From the NCBI RefSeq assembly GCF_025698545.1, contig NC_068569.1:19344001-19408000 (forward strand): a stretch of DNA of 64,000 nucleotides, given 5' to 3'. Each line of letters opens with the position of its first letter. Within the stretch, counting starts at the first letter, position 1. The stretch comes from Gossypium raimondii. Lineage: Eukaryota > Streptophyta > Magnoliopsida > Malvales > Malvaceae. Below, one piece after another: positions 12,375-24,830 of the stretch. The notes beneath the pieces are model-generated. The model saw nothing but the letters and a program-made list of their open reading frames with translations. It was not told the DNA's origin and did not search any database. The position numbers were made by a program, and so were the translations under genes.

Positions 12375-13537
12375 TTTCGAGAGTCGAGCCATAAATTGAT
12401 TATTTGGTATCTTTTGTCGAGAATTAAAGATTTTTTAAACCATGATTTCCTTTTGCATTCATTGATTTTTCATTGTTATATATTTGCTTGATTAGCTTAA
12501 GGTCATTAGCTTATTTGCATTTTGCATTTCATGGTCAATTTTACCCTCTAAGTGGGAGTGAGAAGCTAGTCCTTCGTGAGGTTTTCACCTCCGTCGAGGT
12601 AGTGGATCGCTTTGAATACATCTGTACCTATGTCTTCGTGAGATTTTCATCTCCGTGCGACCATAGGAAATGTATTCCCAAAATGAACTTCGATGCAGTA
12701 TGAGCCTATAATGGGTGAGGATCGAGGAATCTGCTGGTTCGGGTACCATTTCCCTAGAAATCAAACCTCATATAGTGAACCTTAGGAACCCACCCTAGGT
12801 AGAATTACTTTGAACCTTAGTAGAGACCTAATTAGGGGATTTTACTATTTCTTGGTTGTATTGTATTTAACTGTTACTGACTTTTTGTGTTTTACTCTGA
12901 TTGCATGGCATTACAATTACATGGCATTCCATTATAAAGAGGCGTTGGTTCGTATTCGATTGCTAAACAGAAAGTTTATCATGGGAAATGGGTTTCTTGA
13001 TAAAGTGGAAGATAATACGGTTGCCTAAATATATTCTAAGAAACGCAAGAAAGGTGATGGAGGAGTGCATGACTTTACTTTGTAGCCCGATGATTCAAGC
13101 TGATTATTCAAGAGTTTCTGACATTCCAACTGCCTTAAAGAAGCTGAGGAGCATTACGGGGATGGACAGACGTTGGATTATAACCAGGATCAAGCAAAAG
13201 GGAGGTAGAGGAGATACCCCTTTTGAAGGATTCACAAGATTTATCTTAGCATCCAGATGAAGAAGGAGAGGATGTCTTTGCCTAGAGTATAAAGGCAAAG
13301 TCGTATATATATATCCGCTTTATGTAAAGAAATTTGTCTTCTAGTAAAGTTTTCTAAATGGAATTGAATCAGAATCAACGTCTCTTTTTGCATTCATATC
13401 ATGCATTTGCATTACATTGCATCATATGCACTAAAATCCACCAAAAGAGCCTAATCAATTAAAATTATTCTCCAGTTAACCTGGAAACCAACCAGCCAAC
13501 TCAGCACCGTTACGGTACAAGAGCGAAATTAAAAAAT
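12375..13537 (+). other. Leader between primer site and gag
   Basis: About 1.16 kb with no convincing long coding frame. Frames of 72 and 90 codons (12810-13028 and 12988-13260) overlap and show no recognisable domain. Ogre elements carry an extra ORF before gag, and this region could be its remnant, but I cannot show it. Confidence 0.4.
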
Positions 13538-16500
13538 ATGGACCAAAGGTTGGAAAAGCTCGAAGGGTTCCAAAAAGAAATGCAAGATTAGCTTCAGCAG
13601 CAAATGAAGGAACAACTCGAGAAAATTCAACAAAGTCTGATGGATAAAATGGAGGAATCACAAGGAAGTATGATGACAAAGTTAACGCGATTGTTGACCG
13701 AAGGGAAAGATAAGGGAAAGAACTCTGTAACAAATATTGAAGAGGAAGACGAGGATGGACTCTAGTATCCTCCAGGCTTCACTCCTTTACATGTGCAGCA
13801 CCAAGCGAAAGTGTACCCGCATAAATCTTCTGTTACGATTAGGCCTCAGCAAGTTCAAACCGATGCTTTAAGGTCGATGAATTTTCAGGTCGAATCAGGC
13901 TCCAGTCCTGAGAATAATACTGCCAATCCTATTGTTTCTGATTTCGATGAGGCAGTTGAAAAAGAGAAAATAAAAGAGGAATTACCAAAGCAATTTGAAG
14001 AAAGATGGAGGTGGATTGAGGAGAAATTCAAAGCGATAGAGACTACTGAAGGATGTCATGGGATGGATGCTAAGGATTTAAGTTTAGTACCGGATTTAGT
14101 GCTTCCGTACAAGTTTAAAATGCCAGATTTCGAGAAGTATAATGGGACCACCTGCCCTGAAGCCCACATTACTATGTTTTGTAGGCGAATGACTGGGTAT
14201 GTCAATAACGACCAGTTATTGATACACTATTTTCAGGATAGCCTCACGGGGGCTGCGTCAAAATGGTATAATCAATTAAGCCATGCTAAGATTAGCTCTT
14301 GGAGGGATTTAGCACAGGCTTTTATGAAGCAGTATGGGCATGTAGCAGAAATGGTTCCTAATAGGATCACTTTACAAAACATGGAGAAAAAATCGAATGA
14401 AGGTTTTAGACAATATGCTCAGAGGTGGAGAGAGGTGGCAGTGCAGGTCCAGCCACCGCTTCTTGAAAGAGAAATAACGATGCTTTTTGTAAACACGCTA
14501 AAGGCCCCTTTCATCACACACATGCTAGGCAGTGCCACGAAAAATTTTGCTGACATAGTCATGAGCGGTGAGATGATTGAAAGTGCTGTAAAAAGCGGGA
14601 AGATAGATGTTGGAGATAATAACAGAAGATAAAATTCAAAGAAAAAAGAAGGTGAGGTAAACAACATGAATACACATAGCAAGTCAATTACGGTGAATCA
14701 GCCCAGAAAGGTGGTGGCAGGTCAACAGGGTTCATCAAAACAGGAATCTGGTACAAGGCCAAATAATGAGAGGCCTCAGTTTACACCCATTCCTATGTCG
14801 TACAAAGAGTTGTATCAGAATTTATTTAACGCGCATATTGTTGCCCCATTTTATTTGACCCCCTTACAGCCTCCATATCCTAAATGGTATGACGTAAATG
14901 CACAATGCGATTACCATGTAGGAGTTACGGGGCACTCCATAGAGCATTGTACTGCCTTTAAAAAGCTTGTTGAGAAGTTGATTCAGATGGGGGTTGTCAA
15001 AATAGATAATTCATCAGGTACAGAGAATCTATTACCCAAACATACTGATGCAGGGGTAAACATGGTAGGTGAATGTATAGGGAAGAAGGTCAAGGAGAAT
15101 ATTGCTGAGGTAAGGATCCATTTGAGAAGGGTTTGGAAGGAAATGGTAAGAAGATGGTTAATTGTTTCAGATTCAGTCGAAGGTGACGAGACTTAAAATT
15201 GTTGTGAGTTTCATCATGAGGTGGGACATGAAATTCAGGGATGTAAGAGGTTCAGAGCTCTGATCCAGAGCATGATGGATACTGGAGAAATGGAGTTTTT
15301 TGAAGAGGAAGAAAGAAAGGAAAATATATGTGCATCAGAGTCAGAAACGAGGATTCCGAAGATAATCATCTCGCGCCCTAGGGTTACTAAAATTGGGGCA
15401 CAAATGACACAGAAGGTTGTTATTCAAAAGCCGGTAAAGTTTTTGTATAAGGATAACAGGAAGGTCCCTTGGAATTATGAATGCGAGGTAACGATTGCGG
15501 GGAAAGAAGCTTCAGTTAGTGTTGAGAGAGAAAACCAAAAGACCGATTTTTATACGAATACCGAGGAGTATTGTGGTCGGATAAATGCTGAAACAGAATC
15601 AGTAGAAGGAAAAGTCTTTGCAGCAGAGCAAAAGGAAGAGAAGAAGGCTGAATTAAGGCCATTGATTAATGAGCCAATAAAGGAAGAAGAAGCCACTGAA
15701 TTCTTGAAAATTTTAAAACACAGTGAGTATAGTGTTGTAGAGCAGCTACATAAACAGCCAGCTCGTATATCTGTGTTGACTTTGCTCAAGAGTTCAGAGG
15801 TGCATCGAAATGCGCTAATGAAGGCATTAAATGAAACTTACGTGGCAAGTGATATTTCTGTCAACCAATTGGATCGGTTGATCAACAGTATAAGCGCTGA
15901 TAATTTTATCTTCTTCAACGATGACGAAATACCATCTAGAGGTATGGGGTCTACTAAAGCTCTGCACATTACTGCTCGGCACATTACTGCTCGGTGTAAA
16001 GGAAGCTTGGTGTCGGGAGTTTTAATTGATAATGTGTCTATATTAAATGTACTGCCCTTACCTACTCTCAATAGGCTACCTGTGGATAGCTCACATATGA
16101 AAACATGTCAAAACGTGGTAAGAGCATTCGACGGGACGGAAAGGAAGGTTTTGGGGAGGATTGAGATACCGTTGCTGATAGGCCCGAATACTTATGAAGT
16201 AGATTTCATTGTAATGGATATCAGACCTTCATATAACTGTTTATTAGGCAGACCTCGGATACATTCGGCGGGGGCCGTGCCTTCAACGCTGCATCAGAAG
16301 TTAAAATTGGTGACAGAAGGACGATTAGTGACAATAAATACCGAGGAAAGTATTATTGCGTCAATGACCAGCAATGCACCATATGTGGAGACGGACGAAG
16401 AGGCGGTGGAATGTTCTTTCCGGACTTTAGAGTTTATTAATACAATATTTATTCTTGAGGGAATAGAATCGATCAAGATATCCAAGACTACAAGAATGGG

Positions 16501-16941
16501 CCTTCAATTAATGGTAGGAAGAGGAGCTGTACCCGGAAAAGGTTTGGGAAGAGATTTGCAAGGAAGAGTTGAAGCACCAGTGATGAAAGAAAAGTTTGAT
16601 CGCTTTGGTCTGGGTTATAAACCAAATGTAAAACAAAGAAGAAGGGAAATAGAGAGAAGACAGGAGAGAAGAAAGGCACGCCTGAGTGGAAATGAAGTTA
16701 GTTGGGAGCCTATGGTTTTTCCGCATATATCCAAGACCTTCGTGTCAGAAGGGTTTATTCATCCGGAACAAAGAGTGGTTGAGGTGGAAGGTGTTGAAGA
16801 AATATTGGGAGATGTTCATATCAATGCCCTAGACACAGCTGAAAGAGAGACTTGGCTAGAGATTCGCCCTTACGAGCCTAGAAGTGATCTAGACAATTGG
16901 ACTGCGGAAGAGATTCCTGTAGTTTTTAGAGCTTGTTCAGA
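13538..16941 (+). pseudogene. gag-protease-G-patch polyprotein, broken by four stops
   Basis: One frame runs from an ATG at 13538, though upstream codons in the same frame are open and the true start may lie earlier. In order: a Gln/Glu-rich coiled-coil-like start; a retrotransposon gag domain (about 14125-14560) including LTGAASKWYNQL; two Cys-His knuckles of C-x2-H type (near 14907 and 15203); an aspartic protease region (about 15955-16300) ending in YNCLLGRPRIHSAGAVPSTL; and a G-patch stretch (about 16490-16625) with GKGLG. Stops lie at 13589, 13763, 14630 and 15194; the frame is otherwise kept. The protease has Asp-Asn-Val where Asp-x-Gly is expected, so the active site is also damaged. 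Confidence 0.85.
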
Positions 16942-17185
16942 GTAAATATGCAGAACATCCTTGTCGATTTGACTTAAAATATAATTTATTTATGGATTAG
17001 GCACATCTTGGATATTATAATAAATATACTTTTTCGTATGCATTTTTGAGCCAGTATTCTTTTATTCTTTTTTCGAGTAATTATTCTTTTATTCTTTTTT
17101 GCTACATCATTCTTTATTCATTTCATAATCATATTTTGTTCATAAATTCATATATTCTTTGTATATTCTTTGGCATCTATCATAG
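16942..17185 (+). other. Putative Ogre-type intron between protease and RT
   Basis: Without splicing, the protease frame ends in a stop at 16943-16945 and the RT frame lies beyond about 240 bp of T-rich DNA. A donor GTAAAT at 16942 and an acceptor ATCATAG ending at 17185 bound a 244-bp pyrimidine-rich segment. Removing it eliminates the stop and joins the protease and RT frames in phase (two bases before, one after). Ogre elements are known to carry a spliced intron at this place. Confidence 0.65.
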
Positions 17186-18905
17186 GTCCCCGGATATCAT
17201 TGATATGAGTGACGCTGCTTCAGACTCAGAATCACCTTTTGAACGAGATAGATGTTTAGAAGGATCACAAAATTTTGAAGATGACGTAGACTGTGATGTA
17301 TCTCCGGACTTATTGAGAATGGTAGAAGAGGAGGATAAGCAAATCTCACCTCATAGAGAATCATTGGAGATTGTGAGTCTAGAGGAAGGAAAAGAAGTAA
17401 AGATCGGAACTGACATTTCTGCCAAGACAAGGCAAGACCTCATTGAGTTACTCCGTGAATTCAAAGATGTCTTTGCATGGTCATATCAAGATATGCCTGG
17501 GTTAAGCACTGATATTGTGGTGCACCGTCTTCCCATAAAAGAGGATTGCAAGCCAGTTCAGCAGAAGCTCAGAAGAATGAGGCCTGACATTGTGCTAAAA
17601 ATAAAAGAAGAAGTCAAGAAGCAGTTTGATGCCGGGTTATTGCAAGAGGTTAAGTATTCAGAATGGGTAGCTAATGTTGTCCCTATCCCTAAGAAAGACG
17701 GGAATGTGCGAATGTGTGTGGATTACAGAGACTTAAACAAGGCTAGTCCAAAAGATAATTTTCCGTTGCCTCACATTGATACTTTGGTAGATAATACTAC
17801 AGGCTATTCATTGTTTTCTTTCATGGACGGTTTTTCTGGATATAATCAAATAAAGATGTACCCAGAAGACATGAGAAAGACCACATTTATCACTTTATAG
17901 GGAACATTCTGTTATAAAGTGATGCCCTTTGGATTAAAGAATGCGGGGGCAACTTATCAAAGAGTTATGGTAACTTTATTTCATGACATGATGCACAAGG
18001 AGATTGAGGTTTATGTTGACGATATGATTGCGAAATCCAGAACGGAAGAGGAGCATGTTCAAGTTCTGCGAAAATTATTTTTGAGACTAAGAAATTTCCA
18101 ACTCAAGCTTAATCCAACAAAATGCACATTTGGAGCTAGGTCGGGGAAGTTGTTAGGCTTCATAGTCAGTGGGAAAGGAATTGAAGTTGATCCAGACAAA
18201 GTCAGGGCAATACGAGATTTGCCTCCACCACACACACAGAAGGAAGTACGGGGTTTTCTGGGAAGATTGAACTACATTTCTCGGTTTATCTCACAACTGA
18301 CTGAGAAATGTGATCCCCTATTTCGTCTCCTAAAAAAACATAATCCGGGCGTTTGGGATGAAGAATGCCAGAAGGCTTTTGACAAAATAAAACAATATTT
18401 GTCTAATCCTCCAGTGCTATCACCACCTAATCCGGATAGGCCATTAATACTGTATCTAACAGTATTTGACAATTCCATGGGGTGTGTGTTAGGCTAACAT
18501 GATGAGACAGGGAGAAAAGAAAGGGCAATATACTATCTCAGTAAGAAATTCACTGATTGTGAAGTGAGATATTCAGCTATTGAGAAGTTGTGTTGTGCTT
18601 TGGTTTGGACAACTCGAAGATTACGACAATATATGTTGTATCACACGACATTGCTAATTTCAAAGTTAGACCCCTTAAAGTATATGATGGAGTCGACAGC
18701 TTTAAATGGAAGGATGGCCAGATGGCAAATCTTGCTTTCTGAATTTGACATAGTGTATGTGAGTCAGAAGGCTGTGAAAGGGAGCGCAATAACTGACTTC
18801 TTAGCTAGCAGAGCCTTGGTAGATTATGAGCCTTTGAACTTTGATTTCCCAAATGAGGATTTGATGTATGCGACAACCGTTGAAGAAAATCCCCAAATGG
18901 ATTAG
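17186..18905 (+). pseudogene. Reverse transcriptase and RNase H part of pol, broken
   Basis: After an acidic linker (MSDAASDSES from 17205) the frame shows classic Gypsy RT: VDYRDLNKASPKDNFPLP near 17720, FMDGFSGYNQI near 17820, MPFGLKNAGATYQR near 17922 and the catalytic YVDDM at about 18012. An RNase H region follows (about 18380-18900) with LSKKF and YSAIEK motifs. Stops at 17898-17900 (just before the MPFG block), 18495-18497 and 18903-18905 interrupt an otherwise continuous frame. The enzyme copies element RNA into cDNA; this copy cannot make it in full. Confidence 0.88.
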
Positions 18906-20638
18906 GTGTGGAAGTTAAATTTTGATGGAGCCTCAAATGCTGTGGGTAATGGAAATGGGGCAGTCTTAATATCTCCAAGCGGAGATCATTATCCTTTTGC
19001 TAGCAAGCTGGATTTTGATTGTACAAATAATATGGCAGAGTATGAAGCGTGCATTATGGGCATTCGTGCAGCCATCGAGCGAAAAATCAAAGTGTTAGAA
19101 GTGTATGGGGATTCTGCACTAGTGATATATCAACTCAAGAGAGAATGGGAAACAAGGGACTCTAAACTGATCAGTTATCGAAAGATGGTTCTCGAATTGA
19201 TGGACGAGTTTGATGACATTACTTTTTGTTATCTTCTACGAGATGAGAATCAGATGGCTGATGCGTTGGTTACCTTAGCCTCCATGATCCGAGTGAATAG
19301 GTTAGATGACATAAAGCCTATCCAAATGAGTATTTTTGAAACCCCGGCTCATTGCTATAATGTCAAGGAAGAAGGGAAGGATAATCATCCCTGGTATTTG
19401 AATATATTGCGATATGTAAAGAATCGTGAGTATCCAGATCAGGCAACGGAGAATGATAAAAGAGCACTGGGAAGATTGGCTATTGACTATGTTCTAGATG
19501 GAGAAATCCTGTATAGAAAATGGAAGGATCAAGTATTGTTAAGATGTGTGGATGCAGTAGAAGCTAGAAAAATTCTAGAAGAAGTCCATGAAGGTATCTG
19601 TGGCACACATGCGAATGGTTTCACAATGGCCAGGCAGATCATGAGGTTTGAGTATTATTGGTTTACTTTGAAAGGGGATTGCATCAGCTATGCTAAGAAG
19701 TGCTATAAATGCCAAATTTATGGTGATAAAATGCACGCACCTCCTTCACCTCTTCATGTTATAACTTCTCCATGGCCTTTCTCTATGTGGGGTATGGACG
19801 TCATTGGGCCAATATCGCCCAAGGCTTCTAACGGGCATCGCTTCATCTTTGTGGTTATTGACTACTTTACCAAATGGGTGGAGGCTGCTTCATATGCAAA
19901 CGTCACGAAGTCAACAGTTAGCAAATTCTTGAAAAAGGAAATCATATGTCGATATGGAATGCCTGAGAGGATCATATCTGATAATGCACTGAATTTGAAC
20001 AATAGTGCAATAGCGGAGGTCTGCAGTCAATTCGGGATCAGACATCATAACTCGTCGCCATACCGCCCAAAGATGAATGGTGCAGTAGAAGCAGCTAATA
20101 AGAATATCAAGAAAATTGTGGGAAAGATGACCGAGACTTACAGGGATTGGCATGAGAAACTACCATTTGCTCTCTTTGCTTATAGAACGTCTGTTAGGAC
20201 GTCGACTGGGGCAACACCTTTCTCTTTGGTTTATGGCATGGAAGCAGTTTTACCTATTGAGATAGAAATTCCTTCTCTCCGAGTATTATCTGAGTTGAAA
20301 TTGGATGAGGCAGAATGGGTTCAATCTCGTTATGATCAATTGACTTAATTAAAGGGAAAAGGATAAAAGCTATCCGGCATGGTCAAATGTATAAAAAACG
20401 GATGATGCGGGCCTACAACAAAAAAGTTCGTCCTAGAGAATTTAATGAGGGCGAGCTGGTGTTGAAAAGAGTCCTTCCTATACAAAAAGATTTCAGAGGG
20501 AAATGGATGCCAAATTGGGAAGGCCCATATGTTGTAAAGAAAGCTTTTTCAGGGGGAGCTTTGATTTTGAGTGAGATGGATGGCAAAGACTTGCCAAACC
20601 CTGTAAACTCGGATTTAGTTAAGAAATACTTTTCTTAA
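18906..20638 (+). pseudogene. Archaeal-type RNase H and integrase part of pol
   Basis: The first 130 codons form a second RNase H with the acidic positions FDGAS, MAEYEA, GDSALV and MADAL, the extra domain of Tat/Ogre and Athila elements. The integrase follows: a His-Cys zinc-binding region (about 19584-19727) with CYKCQ, then the DDE core with WGMDVIGP (about 19790), IISDNALN (about 19975) and GAVEAANK (about 20080). The residue after the second core Asp-Asn is Ala, where Gly is usual. A stop at 20346 and a one-base frameshift beside it separate the C-terminal part (20387-20638), which carries RHGQMYKKRMMRAYNKKV. No chromodomain is seen. Confidence 0.87.
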
Positions 20639-20750
20639 AAAAAAGAAAAAGAAAAGAAAAAATAAAAAGAAAAGAAAAAAAAGAAGAAAGAAAGAAAAGA
20701 AAAAGAAAAAAAGAAAGAAAGAAAAGAAAAGAAAAAAAAGGGAAAAGGAG
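20636..20750 (+). repeat. Purine-only A/G tract after integrase
   Basis: Directly behind the integrase stop, about 110 bases are almost wholly A and G in runs such as AAAAGAAAAG. This is not the priming polypurine tract, which sits at the 3' LTR. Confidence 0.7.
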
Positions 20751-21926
20751 AGGCCAATGTGAAAACCCGTAAAGGGCACTTTGAGACCAAATGGGATTTG
20801 AGTTGAAAACCCGGAAAAGGGTGGCTCAAATGCTGATCAGGTGACGCATTTGGTGATCTTACAATGATTGAACCAGTAGGAAAGGGGACGAAACATCTTG
20901 GGGCATCGACAGAGTACTGTAGATCTTCTAAGCACATGTCAGATTCAGAGTGGTCTTCAGGAAGTCTGTGCAGAGAAGTTCAAACAGCGATATCTAGGAC
21001 ACCTAGTCTTCATATTATTTATATTGAATTGCTTATTCTTTGAATACTTTATCTTTTTTCAAGATACGAGTCAATTCCTCTTTTATTCTCAATATTATTG
21101 ATAATTTATTCATTTCGAGCTATGCTCTCAATTCAATTCTATCTATTCATTTTTTTCTTCTTTCTTTTGGGCAAAGCATGTTGCATTAGAATAACGATTA
21201 ATAGAGTAATAAAACTTTTACAAAGGATTTTGCATATTACTTTGGAGGTTTCTAAATAATATGGGAACCTGAAACATGACTATTGTTTAGAACACATTTG
21301 GTTTAAAGGTGGGAAATCTGAGAGGGAAGAGTCTAAATTAAGACTATCTCTTTGGATTTTATTGTCAAAAGCATTGATTAAACAAAATGACAAGATGTCG
21401 TGTTGGTGACAAAGCGTCAATGAACCAATAAGCAATGATCACCTTGTAATAAGAGGATGCTTTCTCGGAGAAGAAAATCTTTCATTTGTGCATAGGCATT
21501 TGGTATGACACCTTGAGAATGGTATAGAAGTCCAAAGTGTTTCACATTGCGATAAGGGAAGATCGAGAAGTCATGTTTTTCTACCCTTGGGTTACAGTGA
21601 GAAGATGATACAAATTTTGTGTCCTAGTGGATTAAACCCTGAAGTTTACAGTGGGGGCAAGTTGATTAAGTGTTTCTGCGGAGATGCTAGCTGAGCAAGA
21701 GGACGTTCTAGTGCGTCGGTGATAAAGTCTTAGTAAACTTTGAGTAATGATAACCTAAGCGGGGTCATTCTCTAAAAATAATATTTTACATTCATTCATA
21801 CACGTCTAGTTAGGAGCATTTGATTTATTCTGATCATAACATCCTAATCATTAGGCATAATTAGGTTCATAAATTGAGTTATACAGGTCATGTTCACCAG
21901 AGAACAAACCGGTGAAACTTCAGTCT
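20751..21926 (+). other. 3' UTR of the Tat/Ogre element, first part
   Basis: About 1.2 kb of noncoding retroelement DNA between the purine tract and the tandem repeats. Two partial copies of a phrase near AAACCCG(T/G)AAA(G/A)GG occur at 20763 and 20807. No coding frame or RNA gene is apparent. Confidence 0.5.
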
Positions 21927-22760
21927 TATCTCCCTGAAATTACAGTGGAGCAGGCAGAATAAATCAATCATATCTCCCTGAAGTTGCAGCGGAGTGGATT
22001 AACATCCAGATCTTATCTTTCTGAGGTTGCAGAGAGCAGATCGCATCCAGTCTTATCTCCCTGAAGTTGCAGTGGAGCAGACAGAAGAAATCGATCCTAT
22101 CTCCCTGAGGTTGCAGTGGAGCGGATTGACATACGGATCTTATCTCTCTGAGGTTGCAGAGAGTAGATCACATCAAGTCTTATCTCCCTGAGGTTGCAGT
22201 GGAGCAGACTGAAGACCTAATCCTATCTTCCTAGCATTGTAGCGGAGCAGATTGAAGCCACGATGGCGGATCTTATCTCCCTGGCGTTAAGGCTTGGATT
22301 AGCTGAAGTGGAGCGGATTGAAGCTGTGGGCAGCGAATCTTATCTCTTTAGCATTACAGTGGAAAAAGATTGAAGCCACAACAGCGGATTTTACTTCCCT
22401 GGCAGTATAGTGGAACGGATTGAAGCTACGACGGTGGATCTGGTTCCCCCGACATTGCAATTTAAAAGATTGAGGCCACAACGGCTGATCTTACTTCCTT
22501 AGCGGTGTAGTGGAATATATTGAAGTCACGACGGTGAATCTTGTTTCCTCGACATTGCAGTTAAATAATATAAAAATCCTATCTCCCTGAAGTTGCAGTG
22601 GAGCGGATTAAAACTACAGATCTTATCTCTCTGATGTTACAGTAGAGCAGATCGCATCTAGTCCTGTCTCCCTGAAGTTACAGTGGAGTAGACGGAAGAA
22701 ACCATAATCCTATCTCCCTGACGTTGCAGTGGAGTGGATTAATTCCTATACATCTAAAGA
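21927..22760 (+). repeat. Tandem repeat array, ~42-bp monomer with 127-bp trimer
   Basis: Each monomer begins TATCTCCCTGA(A/G)GTTGCAG and continues to AGTGGAGC(A/G)GA. Starts fall at 21927, 21971, 22014, 22054, 22098, 22141 and 22181: spacings 44, 43, 40, 44, 43, 40, an exact 127-bp trimer repeated twice. Beyond 22220 the spacing becomes irregular (about 50-67 bp) and the units diverge, returning to the tighter form after 22570. The array is noncoding and lies in the 3' UTR, where Tat/Ogre elements are known to carry tandem repeats. Confidence 0.88.
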
Positions 22761-22872
22761 CACAGAAGGTTAGAACGAGGCTATTTGAAGAAGAAGAGCA
22801 CCAATGTCCAACATGATCGGGCAAAATTGGCCATTTCTAGAGTCTTTGCTCTGTTCTCGTTACACAACAACG

Positions 22873-22888
22873 AGCAAAGAGGGGCTGC
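22873..22888 (+). other. Polypurine tract before the 3' LTR
   Basis: AGCAAAGAGGGGCTGC immediately precedes the TG of the 3' LTR. The relative at 47195-50207 has the same tract, with CAGC for CTGC, at its own LTR junction, which supports this as the plus-strand primer. Confidence 0.7.
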
Positions 22889-24795
22889 TGTAATAGGCCA
22901 ATTTTGGCTTGGCTAAAAAACCAAAAACGAGGCCCAATAAGGCCCAAACTAATAACAACATGAGCCCAAAAAAAAGGCAAACTCAACAACAAGCGACAGA
23001 CCAATATTGACACACTCCCACGTCACAATAACTGCCGTTTCCCTAGCGCAGTGCACGCTTCATCCTGCAAATAAGCCACGAACCACGAATAGCACAAGGA
23101 ATGAAGGATAACAAATATATTAAAAGAAAACAACTGATTGTAAAAGGGGAAGTGAAAACTGTTTTTAGGGGGAGTTTTTCAGATTGAAAGGAGAAAATTA
23201 AAAAAAAAAGATCGAGAAGGAGAGAAATTTTGGAAAGAAAAATTGAAAGAGAATAAAAACAATTGCTTGAAGGTAATTAGTCAACTCTATTTTTCTTTTC
23301 TTTTGACTGTTTTTGTTCCTTTTATTTCTTTTTTATTTTTTCTCTTTGTATTTCCTTGTTTTTAAAACGCAAGCGAAGCAAAGAAGAGGAGAGGGTTCTT
23401 ACCAGTGTGGCGCTCCGTCGTGGTGCCGTCATGGTCGTTGTAGTTGATCGGAGATGGGTCTAAAATGGTGGAAGGGGGGTTGCGGCAAACTCAAAAATGA
23501 CAGACAAAGGGTGTAACAACCCGGTTTTGACTCTAATCGGACATAGTGGTTTCGGGACCACAAGTCCGAGTCAAAAAAATATTTTAATGTTATTTTGTGT
23601 GTTTATTATGTGTGAATTTAATTGTGTGAAATTTTCGTGTTTTAATTTTGTCATTTGAGTGTCCGATTAAATAAAAGGATTAAATCGCTTAAAATAAAAA
23701 TTTAGGGGTTAAATCTAAAAGTACCTAATTGTTGTTGTCTTTTAAAATGGGGGATTAATGATGCAATTAGACTAAAACATAGATAGTGGGTGGCAAAGGA
23801 CTAATATAACCTTATTATATATGTTTTGTTTATTAATTATTAAAGGTTAAATAAGTAAATTAATAAATAATGTATAGTATAATAAAACAAAGCATAAAAC
23901 AAGCCATTATCATCTCTTTTGTTGGCCGAATGTTGCAAAGAAAGAAAACATCCATGGCATTTAGGGTTTCGACACTTTACTAGCTTGATTAAGGTATGAA
24001 ATTGTTTGATTTTGATAATTTTACGTTTTGAGATCGTTGCTTTGAATACTTCAAAACCCATGTATTAATTTTGTGAATTGTTGATGATTTTGAAATGTGC
24101 CATTGATGAATGTTTGAGTTTTGTCATGTTAGTTGATGAAATATGAAATATATGTGTTAGATTAACATGTTTTGTCTTTAAATTTTAATGAATTTGAGTA
24201 ATTAGAGTTAAATTGTGAAAATAAATTTTGAAGGACTAAAATATGAAATAAATGCAATGTGTGGACTTGTATGAGAACCATGAATATTCGGCTCTTGTGT
24301 GGTATGGGCAAATTTTGTGTATTTTGTGTTTTGTGCAAAAGGACTAAATTGCAAAAGTGCAAAATGTTAGGGCAAAATGGTAATTTTCCATTTATGTATT
24401 TTTGAACTTAATTGAATGTTTTGATGAATAAAAAGGTTAAATTTGATTATGTTTAGATCAAGAAACGAAGAAAACGAATTTGGATCGGGGAAAAATGAAA
24501 GTAATCGAATAGTCGATCGTGTCCGCTGATATCCGAGGTAAGTCTATTAGCAATTAAAATTTATTATGTTAATATTTATTCATGTATACTAATTGTATTT
24601 GGAGTTGAGCTATAATTAAAAGTATATTGATTGAGTAAATTTTGAAGTATGGATGATATTTATATATATAGAATGTTCGAATATAAAAGTATAATCTTGT
24701 ATAGATTTATGGGTTGAAATAAAGGTAAGAAATGTATAAGAGTATAGTTGATATTCGAATAAGCATGTATATATATATGTATATATATAATGCTA

Positions 24796-24797
<2 letters not shown>

Positions 24798-24827
<30 letters not shown>
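24798..24827. repeat. (TA)n microsatellite
   Basis: About 15 uninterrupted TA units within the nested solo LTR. Confidence 0.9.

Positions 24828-24830
<3 letters not shown>

Noticed and set aside
21927..22760. CRISPR-like or coding repeat array
   Set aside because: Units are diverged and contiguous, no frame stays open, and position in the retroelement 3' UTR explains it.
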